Part shown: positions 35,463 to 43,953 of the stretch, piece by piece
Layout: each line of letters starts with the position of its first letter
Position numbering within the stretch: the first letter of the stretch is position 1
NCBI GenBank assembly: GCA_019639175.1
Contig: JAHBSK010000006.1
Location: 1 to 64,000 of the forward strand
Reading direction: 5' to 3'
Source of the DNA: Acidobacteriota bacterium
GTDB taxonomy: Bacteria > Acidobacteriota > Blastocatellia > Pyrinomonadales > Pyrinomonadaceae
Length of the DNA stretch: 64,000 bases
The notes under the pieces: generated by a model
Seen by the model: only the letters and a program-made list of their open reading frames with translations
What the model was told of the DNA's origin: nothing
Databases searched by the model: none
Translations under genes and position numbers: made by a program

Positions 35463-35839
35463 GACTCCGCTTCGGAACTTGTATCAAGGCTGAAGCACCA
35501 AGGTATTCACGTGACGGTGTATTCAGGATATACGATCGAACAGCTGATCAATCGAAATCTTCCTGCGATAGACTAGAGCAGTTACGGATTGAATGTATGG
35601 CAGGCGGTTGGTCTGCCCCGCTTATAAGCATGTTAGCGGGGATTTTAAAAACAGCTATCAGCTATCCGCCGTCAATTGTCAGTTTTATGCTTTACCATAC
35701 ATTCGATCCAAAACCGCTCTAAATACTCACACACATCGATCTATTGATCGATGGCCCATTTATCAGCGAACTGCGGGAAGGGGCGGGCGAGTATCGCGGA
35801 TCTCGAAATCGGCGAATTATCGGGGATGCACGGTTTTAG
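35463..35839 (+). pseudogene. Relic of a second radical-SAM gene, split by a MITE
   Basis: 35463-35575 translates as DSASELVSRLKHQGIHVTVY then SGYTIEQLINRNLPAID, and 35722-35839 continues ILTHIDLLIDGPFISELREG then AGEYRGSRNRRIIGDARF before a stop. Joined, they match the last 75 residues of the intact radical-SAM protein (ends 28668) with clear amino-acid divergence, so this is a paralogue or displaced allele, not a fresh duplicate. The 5' part with the Cys cluster is missing; upstream DNA is unrelated. Confidence 0.88.
35576..35719. mobile_element. Miniature inverted-repeat element (MITE), 144 bp
   Basis: Left end GAGCAGTTACGGATTGAATG and right end (reverse strand) GAGCGGTTTTGGATCGAATG are imperfect inverted repeats extending to about 25 bp, flanked on both sides by TA, a likely target duplication. 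An inner stem CCCCGCT ... AGCGGGG is present. There is no coding capacity. The insertion exactly interrupts the radical-SAM relic between PAID and ILTHID, which defines its limits. Confidence 0.85.
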
Positions 35840-36249
35840 ATGAGCCAACGGTTATTATGTAACAGCACTGACGAGTCAATTTTAGGCCAATTATAAGCCA
35901 ATACCTGAAGCCAACTCATAAACTGCGCTAACCACTTTGTTCTCTCATCAACAAGAATTCCTTTTTTCTCCAGTTCCGCGATATCACGACTAGCCGTCGG
36001 TTTTGAGACCTCCGCAATTTTCCGATACTCCGAGTTGGTAATAGAGCCGCTTTTTCGGAGGAATGAAACTGCAATAATCTGCCGATCACTTAAGCCAAGC
36101 TTCTTAAGGTGGTGTAAGAAAAACGGGCGGCTGACAAGTTGATTGAAAATCAATGCTGAGGTAGTATAACTTAATATTCGAAAAGCGTCTTTGAGTGGTC
36201 TTTTCTGAAAGTTGGGAAAAACGGAAAGTTGGTTGCAGGTTGGTTGCAC
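35836..36249 (-). pseudogene. Fragment with winged helix-turn-helix (AlbA/RecG-like or Fic C-terminal type)
   Basis: The open frame of 137 codons contains one convincing stretch: KKLGLSDRQIIAVSFLRKSG and SITNSEYRKIAEVSKPTASR followed by DIAELEKKGILV. This is the C-terminal winged helix of AlbA_2/RecG-like regulators or Fic proteins. Sequence before and after it is not coherent, and the usual C-terminal strand is missing. I read it as the remnant of a larger gene. Confidence 0.5.
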
Positions 36250-36351
36250 TTTTCCCGATCAAGGCTAATTACAGTGAATTCGTGATTGACTGTAAATTGT
36301 TGATTTAAGACGTTTTGAGCAATTTTGACAAAATATAAAAACCTACCAAAA

Positions 36352-36400
36352 TCGCTTGGGGTGCGAGAGGTCGTGAGTTCAAATCTCGCCGTCCCGACCA
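36352..36400 (+). repeat. 3' half of tRNA-Pro(GGG): attachment-site relic
   Basis: From the anticodon stem onward the bases form a perfect tRNA 3' half: loop TTGGGGT with GGG anticodon (36356-36362), GCGAG (36363-36367), variable AGGTC, T-arm GTGAG/TTCAAAT/CTCGC, acceptor CGTCCCG, then ACCA. The 5' half (D-arm, acceptor CGGGACG) is absent; upstream DNA is AT-rich and unrelated. A tRNA 3' half beside excisionase and tyrosine integrase genes is the classic footprint of an att site. It is not a functional tRNA. Confidence 0.85.
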
Positions 36401-36407
36401 GTAAATA

Positions 36408-36441
36408 CGGGGCTTTCAGAGATTTCTGAAGGCCCCGTTTT
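36408..36441 (+). terminator. Rho-independent terminator after the tRNA-Pro fragment
   Basis: Stem CGGGGCTTTCAG / CTGAAGGCCCCG (12 pairs, one G-T) with loop AGATTT, followed by TTTT. Probably the terminator of the original tRNA gene, carried along with the att site. Confidence 0.85.
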
Positions 36442-36700
36442 GCGAGTTGGCTACAGCATTGGTTACACGTCACTTTTTTCGCACAAAACTTCCAGCAATA
36501 CATTACATTTTCGACACCCAATTCTGAAGGTCCATCTTCGATCCGCAATCGGTGCATTACTGCTCCCGTTAATGCTCCATTGTTGCAGAAATGTGCCAAT
36601 ATGCACTGCTTTTCCTGAAAAATTCGTGATTTGTTAAAGGCACGAGTTTTGCTCTTCGGCTACTTCCAGAGGAGTTTCCGAGTTATTTGGAGTGCTAAGA

Positions 36701-36955
36701 ATGGTTGAGATAGTAACGATCGAAAAAACAGAACTGATGCGGTTGATCGACATGACGGTCGCAGACGCCATCGAGAGAGCGATCCGATCCGCAAAACCGC
36801 CGGAGATCATGACGAAGGATGAGGTAGCAAAATATCTCAAGAAGTCCCGAGCCACTATCAACCGCTGGATGCGGCAAAACGGTTTGCCCTATCACGGAGT
36901 CGGCCGACCGACTTTTAATCGAGCAGAAGTAGACGCCTGGCTTGCTCAAATCTGA
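36701..36955 (+). CDS. Excisionase-like MerR/HTH_17 protein
   Basis: 84 residues from ATG 36701, GGAG eight bases upstream. The second half is an HTH_17 winged-helix (EIMTKDEVAKYLKKSRATIN then RWMRQNGLPYHGVGRPTFN and RAEVDAWLAQI), the usual fold of excisionases/RDFs. It stands 26 bases before the integrase gene and probably directs excision. Confidence 0.8.
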   Translation: MVEIVTIEKTELMRLIDMTVADAIERAIRSAKPPEIMTKDEVAKYLKKSRATINRWMRQNGLPYHGVGRPTFNRAEVDAWLAQI

Positions 36956-36981
36956 TTTCAAAAAAAGGAGAGAAAAGTTTC

Positions 36982-38109
36982 ATGTCAGTCTACAAACGCT
37001 ATAACGGTAAACGAATTACGTCAAAGCATCCGGCATATTCTAAGGCCCGATGGTGGGTACTCAAACGCATCAGGGGTCACAAGACAATTCATCAAGTTGT
37101 TCCCGAGGCTCGAACGAAGGAGGAGGCGGAACTTGCGGAACGGCAATTGGTTCGCGCGGTGTTCGAGAAGGCTTACAAGATCATCGACACAACCACTACA
37201 TTTACTGATTTTGTGGAATCGACCTATCGCAAATATGTCGAGCAAAACAATGTGAACAAAGTTGCGAAGAACCTGTACATTCGTCTTTTGGTCAGTTTCT
37301 TCAAGAACACAAAGCTTACTTCTATCACGCCGCAGGACTGTCGTGATTGTAGGGCGAGGCTCGAAAAACAGGCTAACAGACGAAGCAAGGGCGGGCTGTC
37401 CTATTCGTCAATAAATCGGATCATGTCCACGGCTTCAAAGATATTCAGCCTGGCGTGTGAAGAAGGCATTCTCGATCGCAATCCGATGCAGTACGTCAAA
37501 GCCCTGCCGGAGCCGCCTCCGAGGAGACGTTTGTTGACCGAGGTTCAAAAAGAGGCGCTGTGGAAAGAGCTTGAGGCCGATCCGCTGCTTTATCGTCTTA
37601 TTCTGTTAGCGGTAAACATGCCGCTAAGACGAGGTCAGCTATTAGCTCTTGATGAAAATGTCATTGATTTCGAGAATGAGCGTGTTTGGGTTATCGGTTC
37701 CAAGGGGCGCCCGCCTAGGGCTGTCCCGATCAATGCGACGGCAGCTTCGGTTCTACGGGCTATGATCGCCGATAAACAGCTGCCTTTTCCGATCACGGAT
37801 TTCCGCAAACGTTGGCATCCGCTGCTGATCCGGGCGGGGATCAACAAGAAAGGGGGAACCCGAGAAGAGAACTATCATTTTCATGACCTGCGCACTTATT
37901 TCGCGAGCGAACTTATCCGCCGCAACACGAATCCGCTTGTTGTTCAGAATCTTTTTGCTCACTCGGATATGAGCATTACGAATATCTACGCCGGAACCGA
38001 AGATGAGTTGATGCTTGAAGCGGTTAAGCGTCTGGATAAGTCGAATCAGATCCCGGTTCTTTCCAAGCCTCGATTGTCGCAGACGGCAACCGTCTCGGCG
38101 GGTCGATAG
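36982..38109 (+). CDS. int: Tyrosine recombinase / integrase
   Basis: 375 residues, ATG preceded by AAGGAGAG. N-terminal SAM-like core-binding domain (TFTDFVESTYRKYVEQNNVN) and C-terminal catalytic domain with the full set of residues: Arg in MPLRRGQLLAL, Lys in GSKGRPPRAV, HxxR in YHFHDLRTYFASELIRR, His in LFAHSDMS and nucleophile Tyr in TNIYAG. It should recombine at the tRNA-Pro fragment some 600 bases upstream. A strong terminator follows. Confidence 0.95.
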   Translation: MSVYKRYNGKRITSKHPAYSKARWWVLKRIRGHKTIHQVVPEARTKEEAELAERQLVRAVFEKAYKIIDTTTTFTDFVESTYRKYVEQNNVNKVAKNLYIRLLVSFFKNTKLTSITPQDCRDCRARLEKQANRRSKGGLSYSSINRIMSTASKIFSLACEEGILDRNPMQYVKALPEPPPRRRLLTEVQKEALWKELEADPLLYRLILLAVNMPLRRGQLLALDENVIDFENERVWVIGSKGRPPRAVPINATAASVLRAMIADKQLPFPITDFRKRWHPLLIRAGINKKGGTREENYHFHDLRTYFASELIRRNTNPLVVQNLFAHSDMSITNIYAGTEDELMLEAVKRLDKSNQIPVLSKPRLSQTATVSAGR

Positions 38110-38151
38110 TCTTCGAATGACCCGGAAAATGAGTCTGATAGATCAATTTAC

Positions 38152-38195
38152 AAGGGACCAAGGACAACACAATGTCATTGGTCCTTATTTTTTTT
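38152..38195 (+). terminator. Rho-independent terminator after int
   Basis: AGGGACCAA pairs with TTGGTCCTT across an 16-base loop region, followed by a run of eight T. Ends the xis-int transcript. Confidence 0.8.
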
Positions 38196-38323
38196 GATAA
38201 TACCCTGGTATTTCTTACAGGCCTCACAATCGGACGACCCGTTCCTTAGAAGAAAAAGAAGCGGCGGGCAGACGACGTAGAGCAGTACCGAGGTTCTAAG
38301 TTAGTTCATATAGGTGAAACGAT

Positions 38324-38539
38324 ATGGTCAAGATTACAGCCACCGTTAAAGTCCCGCACATGAAGCCCGCCCATAAAGCATTCCTCGTCAAACACGGTGA
38401 GGGATCAAATCTTGACAGAGCTGCTCGCGAGGCGATTCACAATATCCTCACCGATCCTCAGTTCAAAGGTCTTAAGGCGAAGAGCATTCTTCCGATGCAG
38501 ATCACCTTGCAGGAGTACAAGGATTACAGCGACGATTAA
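38324..38539 (+). CDS. Small element-encoded protein, unknown
   Basis: 71 residues, AGGTGA upstream of the ATG. Basic N-terminal strand (VKITATVKVPHMKPAHKAFL) and a helical middle ending in LQEYKDYSDD. Not recognised. Preceded at 38255 by the recurring A-tract plus AGCGGCGG motif. Confidence 0.6.
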   Translation: MVKITATVKVPHMKPAHKAFLVKHGEGSNLDRAAREAIHNILTDPQFKGLKAKSILPMQITLQEYKDYSDD

Positions 38540-38637
38540 TGATTTCTATCCAACATGATGTGGCAGTATAAGCAGGTCAAAACGGCCTAGCTTTGGGCAT
38601 CCGCCAACAAGTTCGAGATCTTCCAAAATCAAAAATT

Positions 38638-39675
38638 ATGAGCAGCGAAACATTCGTTGAGGCCGAGGATTATCGCGGCTACAGGATAGAAGTGCATTAT
38701 GACTTCGATGCGGAAAAGCCGAACGATTTCTGCGATATGCTTTCTACGTTCGTCCACTGGCACAGGCGTTATCACTGGGATGTCGATGGTCGCTATAAAT
38801 ACGATAGCGTTTTCAATCTCTTTGAAGATATTGCCGATGTCTTTATCGACGATCTTCCTCAGCGCGAATATGTGGATAAGCACGGGCGGACTGTATGTGA
38901 AGACAAGTGGAAATTCCGGGGACGGTTGTATGACTTTGATGGAATTAGGGACAAGATCGTCGAACTTGCCTATGAAAAAGCGATTATTATTCCAGTCGGT
39001 ATGTACGATCACAGCGGCTACACCTTTTATGAAGGCACAGGCTATCATCCGATGGATTCCGGCGGTTGGGATTCAGGACAAGTCGGATTTCTGTATGTGA
39101 TGAAGGATCGTCTTCGGAACGAGACCGGCTACAACGAACAAGAGTTATTCTCGACAGACAGAAAACGTAAACCCCAAAAAGGCGATCATGTTAAAGCAGA
39201 CCGCTTGGCTCCTAATAACCGCAAGCGTAAGCACAACTGGGGCAGGGTGATAAAGGTGAAGCGTAACGGTGACCTGGTCGTTGACTTCAACAACGGCTAC
39301 ATCGAAGCCGTTCGCAGGACGAAGCATATTGTTCAGCTTCATCCTAGCGAGATAACCGAAGTTATGCCGGAGCGCGGTCTTGAGATGCTTCGAGCCGATC
39401 TCAAGATGTGGGATCAATGGGCGCGAGGAAATATCTACGGATATAAGATATTCAAGCTTGACGATGATGAAGAACCGGAGACTCTTCCCACCGAGTCCTG
39501 TTGGGGATTTTATGGCAACTTCAATGAGTATATGCTTCCCGAGTGCCGTTCAATCGTAGATACAATGGTCGAATCCGCCCGAAAGTCACATTTTAAGGCA
39601 TTGAAAGATTGTATTCGCAATTGTGTGCCTCTGTACAAAAGGCACTCCTTTCAATTGCCTCCAAACATAAAATGA
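38638..39675 (+). CDS. Phage/ICE family protein with SH3-like insert, unknown
   Basis: About 345 residues from ATG 38638; a TTG at 38593 is the only earlier start. The first half has PVGMYDHSGYTFYEGTGYHP and GWDSGQVGFLYV, a combination I know from uncharacterised phage and ICE proteins (DHSG ... WDSGQVG). The middle (about 180-245, KPQKGDHVKADRLAPNN, NWGRVIKVKRNGDLVVDFNN) looks like an inserted SH3/KOW-like barrel, which is unusual for that group. No function known. Confidence 0.65.
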   Translation: MSSETFVEAEDYRGYRIEVHYDFDAEKPNDFCDMLSTFVHWHRRYHWDVDGRYKYDSVFNLFEDIADVFIDDLPQREYVDKHGRTVCEDKWKFRGRLYDFDGIRDKIVELAYEKAIIIPVGMYDHSGYTFYEGTGYHPMDSGGWDSGQVGFLYVMKDRLRNETGYNEQELFSTDRKRKPQKGDHVKADRLAPNNRKRKHNWGRVIKVKRNGDLVVDFNNGYIEAVRRTKHIVQLHPSEITEVMPERGLEMLRADLKMWDQWARGNIYGYKIFKLDDDEEPETLPTESCWGFYGNFNEYMLPECRSIVDTMVESARKSHFKALKDCIRNCVPLYKRHSFQLPPNIK

Positions 39676-39726
39676 CTGAGCTTTAGTCTTCCGGTCAGCA
39701 GCGACAAAATAATTGAACAACTAAAC

Positions 39727-41671
39727 CTAGTCAAAACTCTCAATCAACTGATCGAGTCCGAAATTGAGCAAAAATGAGGCATAGTGGTTCTGAAAAAGGT
39801 CTTTTAGGAATTCCGATAGTTCACGAGGTTCATCCGTCTCTCCTTGCTGCAAGCTATATTTCCTACTCTTTATGATCGTGTAAAGAAATAAGGTGTGAAA
39901 ATACACAGCTGAGACGTATCTTTTATCCGCTATTTCGTATTGTTCTATTCCCCCCTTGAGCTTCGATCGATAATTCTTCAAAACTGAGCTATCCATGTTC
40001 ACATATATCTTTTCAAGTCGATCGCTTTCGGCAAAAGGATGCATGATAACATCATAGTTAAACTCGATTCCATTATTTTCAAGATCTGCCCATGTCTTAG
40101 TTCCTTCCCTCTCGGTTTCGTAAACACGAATGCATTCGGGCAGGCCAATAGGTTCATCTACACTTACCTGCGACTTCTTCGATTCCTTTTTTTCTTGGTC
40201 ACTAACCTGCACGAAGAAAACTTCGTTAAAATCTTCTCCAGCCCCCGACAATGTCACTTTTATTTGCGCCGTGTCTCCGACACGAATGTTTTTTGCGGGA
40301 TTTAGGACAATCTTGATCACCCCCTCGTTTGGACTTGTTTTGACCACATTAAAAACATCTTCGATCTTTTTCGGCTGTCCTGTGGAATTCCCGCCCGTGG
40401 TTTCGTTTCTACCGAGTCCCAGCAGTTCCACACGGAGGTCTCCGGGTTCTTCAATCCTGTCCAAGTATTCATTCTCTACGTCAGTCATGAATCGCAATGT
40501 TCGATCTCCTCCGACCGGGATTTGAGCAACCGGAGTTGTTCCATCATTTTTCTTATCGAGACGAAGAAACGAAGGAAATCTGTGAGGCCTGAAGGTTTCC
40601 TTTTGAGAGTGCTTTCTATTTTGGTTAGAACTTTGTCGCTCTTGCTTAGGCTTTGGTTGGAGCTCAGTAAGTTTGAAGCTCTGATTTAGAAGCTGCATCA
40701 GGTCAGAATTCAGCGGCAGATTTTTAGTGAAGGATCTCAGCAGATCATCCGATTCACTTGTAGTCACCGAAATCGATTCCTTGCGTTTTTTATACCACTC
40801 GTCAAGGACGCTTTTTCTCAAGGAATCTGCTAGCTTTTCACGGATTCGTCGTGATTCTTCTCCACCTTTTATCCGATCCCGGGAGGCCATAAAAAGCTCA
40901 TTGCGGACATCATAATTTAGATTAGTGCAATCCACATGAATCAGCAAGTAGTCCTTAAAAAGCGGATACTTGAGACTACGCGTAATGAATTCGGAGGTGT
41001 AGTCGCCATGTACCTGTCCGTTAAGCGAGAATAGAACGGACATATTATTAAGGAAGAACTCCTGTCGGATAGTAGTACGGCTGTCCTTTACGGCCTTGTC
41101 TTCGACAATCGGTTTGAATAGATAAAAATGAACCTTCATTTCACCCGAATGTCCATCTGAAACGCTTATTGATGATTTGCTCTCGACATACTTATCCCCG
41201 ACTTCTTCGAGTCTGCGCTTGAGACCATAAAGCTCCCTTTGAAGATTCTTGTCCTGCGGATACCTTTCCTTCTTGTCGATCGTATAGATGGGCAAGGCAG
41301 GCTCAAAGAGATATTCATTAAGGCTGCGATTGAGATTGCGTGAAATAACTGAGCGAGAGCCAGATGGAAGGTCATAAGAATAAAGCTTGATAATGGTGCC
41401 TGAAACGAATTTTCGGTTGAAAATACCGAGATCCATTTCGTCAAAGTCAAAGCTCGGGATCTTACCGTCGATCTTCAGAAATTCGTACCACGTGTTTTTT
41501 CGCGTCCCCTTTTCTTCATCCGACAAAGGATGTTTTCGGATCAAGGTAAAACCAAATTCGCTTTTGCCATCGAATCTTTTGGAGCCGACCAACTGATAAC
41601 GTTTCTTTCCACAGAAGATCAATACCCCGCTTCCCCCCATATTGTACTTTCCCTGAACAAACGGTATGACA
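39727..41671 (-). pseudogene. MORC-like GHKL ATPase gene, 5' part removed at an IS junction
   Basis: The frame is open from the IS edge (41671) and begins VIPFVQGKYNMGGSGVLIFC, a sequence that in MORC-like GHKL proteins follows the ATPase domain (the GxYNMGGTG ATP-lid region). The ATPase N-terminus of roughly 200 residues is therefore missing. The remaining 637 codons from ATG 41640 include the transducer-like part, a Lys/Ser-rich linker and a C-terminal domain. A truncated product could be made but should lack activity. The missing 5' end is not found beyond the IS, so it was deleted. Confidence 0.75.
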
Positions 41672-41717
41672 TGGTCTAATGAAAATACACATAAAAGTCT
41701 CTTATACTGGATAGGAA

Positions 41718-41969
41718 ATGAGAAGATACGATTTGTCGTTTAAGGAAGAGGTTATAAGGCGTTATATGTCGGGCGAGACGATGGCGTCGCTATCGCGGGA
41801 GACTGGCGTTAACGAGAACGTGTTATATCGCTGGAAGCAGAAAATGGTGGTTACGGGTTCAGGCGATGCGGATAGAGAAAAGCTTGAGATGCGCAAGAAG
41901 ATCCGTGAGCTTGAAATGGAGAACGAGATCCTAAAAAAGGCGGCACTTATCTTGGGGAGGCCGGGTTAG
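41718..41969 (+). CDS. IS3-family transposase OrfA
   Basis: 83 residues: helix-turn-helix (SFKEEVIRRYMSGETMASLS and RETGVNENVLYRWKQKM) and a leucine-zipper helix (LEMRKKIRELEMENEILKKAA). The slippery heptamer A-AAA-AAG at 41933-41939, in the zero frame, allows -1 frameshifting into orfB to produce the full transposase. Confidence 0.93.
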   Translation: MRRYDLSFKEEVIRRYMSGETMASLSRETGVNENVLYRWKQKMVVTGSGDADREKLEMRKKIRELEMENEILKKAALILGRPG

Positions 41970-42001
41970 TAAGGTACAAGTTCATTGATCGTGAGAAAAG
42001 C

Positions 42002-42919
42002 GTGTATCCGGTTTGGCTATTGTGCCGCTGTCTGCAAGTGAGCCGTGAGGCGTATTACGGTTGGCTGAGAAGAAAGGCGATGCCGAAAGTCCCAGATGAT
42101 TCGATAAAGGCTGCGGTCAAGCAAATGTTTGACTTTCATAAGGGCCGATACGGCGTAAGGCGGATATCGGCGGCTCTGAAGGAGACTGGGATAAAGGCGG
42201 GCTGTTATGTGGTTCGCCGGGTGATGCGTGAATCAGGTCTTAAGGCAAAATACCCGAGGTCATTCAGACCCCGAACGACAGATTCGAGAGGCGTTAAAGC
42301 GAGTCCCAATCTGTTGAAAGACACAGATAACACGGCACTTACGGCCGGTGAAGTGCTGGTCGGCGACATAACTTACTTGCCGCTGACAAACGGTCGGTTC
42401 TGCTATCTGGCGATGTTTCAGGACAAGGTGACAAAGCGTCTGGCAGGCTGGTCGGTAGATACTAATATGCGAGCCGGACTTGTGACAGAGGCTTTGGGTA
42501 TGGCGTTAAGGCGTGATTTTGTAAAGCGTGATGCGATCATCCACACGGACAGAGGCAGCCAGTACGGCTCGAGCGAATTCAGGGAGCGGCTTGAAAGGTG
42601 CGGTCTTCGTCAGTCGATGTCGGCCAAGGGCAATTGCTACGACAACGCTCAAGCCGAGAGCTTTTTCTCAAGATTCAAGACCGAGGTCGGCATGAAGCTG
42701 TTCAATTCAGTCGAAGAAGTGCGAAGCATCGCATTCGATTATATCGATTGCTATTACAACAGGATCAGGCTACATTCAACACTAGGTACGACCATCCCAA
42801 AGTTCGAACAACGCTTGAAAGAAGCAGAAAAATTAGCAGAAAATAGCAGCGGTTGTGGAAATATGGGAAAGCCCCAAAACCGGCTTTCCCACATTCCCAC
42901 AACCACGACTACTAGATAA
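42002..42919 (+). CDS. IS3-family transposase OrfB (DDE integrase core)
   Basis: 305 residues from GTG 42002; the frame continues upstream (GLVRYKFIDREKS) so that fusion with OrfA by -1 frameshift is natural. HTH_21-type start (GRYGVRRISAALKETG) and the complete DDE triad: VGDITYLPL, IIHTDRGSQYGS and NCYDNAQAESFFSRFK. Apparently intact. Confidence 0.93.
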   Translation: MYPVWLLCRCLQVSREAYYGWLRRKAMPKVPDDSIKAAVKQMFDFHKGRYGVRRISAALKETGIKAGCYVVRRVMRESGLKAKYPRSFRPRTTDSRGVKASPNLLKDTDNTALTAGEVLVGDITYLPLTNGRFCYLAMFQDKVTKRLAGWSVDTNMRAGLVTEALGMALRRDFVKRDAIIHTDRGSQYGSSEFRERLERCGLRQSMSAKGNCYDNAQAESFFSRFKTEVGMKLFNSVEEVRSIAFDYIDCYYNRIRLHSTLGTTIPKFEQRLKEAEKLAENSSGCGNMGKPQNRLSHIPTTTTTR

Positions 42920-43024
42920 ACTTAAAAGGAGACAAAAGAGATTTTTCTGTGTACCAAAACTTGACCACTTCAGAATGTCCCACTTCGACTCTGCTCTAGG
43001 AACTAAATAGATACTAACTACTGA

Positions 43025-43186
43025 TACGACGCCGAAGGTTGCGTAGCCGACTGCACACTCACTTTTGCCAATCGGACGAACTATGGGGCAGGCCGTTCAA
43101 GGCTGATAACGGAAACTTCGACTCAAAGAACTTATTATGCCTGGGGCGGAGGCTCTCCGTTGGCCGAATATACAGCGCCGAATTGA
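43025..43186 (+). pseudogene. RHS/YD-repeat protein relic
   Basis: 54 codons between a TGA (43022) and a TGA (43184) read YDAEGCVADCTLTFAN then RTYYAWGGGSPLAEYTAPN, close to the end of RHS core repeats (RTxYxWxGxxLAEY). It starts and ends abruptly just beyond the IS3 right end, so it is a leftover of an RHS toxin gene cut by the rearrangement. Confidence 0.55.
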
Positions 43187-43406
43187 TGAGTGGGAAAGAA
43201 CCTGTAGAGATAAGTTCGGGGATCCACCAATGATTCCTCTCCCCGAAGGGGCGAGAGAGAGGTCAAGTCGCCACATAACTGCGCCTCACGCGCGTAGCAT
43301 ATGGGATATACTACCGGCTCCCCCCACGAAAAAGCAGGTAGAAGAATGGTATAAATTTCCGTCCCCAGTATTCCCATTTGGCCGGCGTCGAGTGCCGATT
43401 TTCTAG
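43137..43406 (+). other. Possible RHS toxin C-terminal tail in a shifted frame
   Basis: 89 open codons in the +1 frame relative to the RHS relic; from about 43175 they read RRIDEWERTCRDKFGDPPMI and then a Pro/Arg-rich tail ending RRVPIF. If the relic suffered a one-base shift, this may be the variable toxin tip, 13 bases ahead of the putative immunity gene. No known toxin domain is recognised. Confidence 0.25.
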
Positions 43407-43419
43407 CAATTTTAGAGCA

Positions 43420-43881
43420 ATGAAGAATACTCAGTTTAATCGTGATTTGGTTTCGTTGCTGGATCAAATTGAGATGGCGTTTTCGAACGTCACACGCCCC
43501 CCTCTGTGTCAAGATATATTAACTCAGAAGGATTTCGAAAGGGCATTTTGGGGTGACGAATTAGGCAACACCATCCGCCATTTGTATGACTATGATGAGG
43601 GTGAGATTCACTATCTCACGCCCTTTTTGATGAGAGCTTACATAAGGTGGGACTTGCGAAATTCCGACCTAGATGTTGATTTTGCTGACTATCTATTTTG
43701 GTTTGATGGGTTCAAACGTGAGGTTCAGTTTATTAGAGATCGCTATATGTCATTCTATATGAGTTTCAACGATGTGCAAACGGACTGCATTTGTTCCTTT
43801 CTTAAGTTTTTAAGAAAGTATGAGATGGACAAGAAAATTATTGACGATGATATGCTTAAGTTTTGGTGTCGGTCGGCATAA
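43420..43881 (+). CDS. Putative immunity protein (DUF6714-like)
   Basis: 153 residues from ATG 43420. Pattern LLDQIEMAFSNVTRPPLCQD, then IHYLTPFLMRAYIRWDL, VDFADYLFWF and a C-terminal Cys/Leu helix (DCICSFLKFLRKYEMD) resembles DUF6714-type immunity proteins that sit after RHS toxin tips. Position directly after an RHS relic supports this. Orphan immunity genes are a common residue of toxin loss. Confidence 0.55.
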   Translation: MKNTQFNRDLVSLLDQIEMAFSNVTRPPLCQDILTQKDFERAFWGDELGNTIRHLYDYDEGEIHYLTPFLMRAYIRWDLRNSDLDVDFADYLFWFDGFKREVQFIRDRYMSFYMSFNDVQTDCICSFLKFLRKYEMDKKIIDDDMLKFWCRSA

Positions 43882-43953
43882 AAGTCGAGCGGCTGTTCTT
43901 CCATCTTGTATCAATTGATTCGAGTAGACTGGCAAATGACCGCTATTTTGGTT

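Larger units (their letters stand above)
41672..42967 (+). mobile_element. IS3-family insertion sequence, about 1.3 kb
   Basis: Imperfect terminal inverted repeats: left TGGTCTAATGAAAATACACA and right (reverse strand) TGGTCAAGTTTTGGTACACA, continuing to about 32 bp with nine mismatches. The element contains orfA and orfB with a frameshift site. Flanks do not match (TGACA left, CTTCA right), so no target duplication is visible and the right junction probably arose by an IS-mediated deletion. Confidence 0.85.

Noticed and set aside
36171..36599. Minus-strand frame of 142 codons with GTARFELTTSRTPSDFG
   Set aside because: This peptide is the well-known false translation of the antisense of a tRNA 3' end; the DNA is the tRNA-Pro fragment and its terminator.
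43135..43512. Minus-strand frame of 125 codons, considered as the missing 5' part of the GHKL gene
   Set aside because: No GHKL motifs (no N-box Asn, no DxGxG); it is antisense of the RHS relic.
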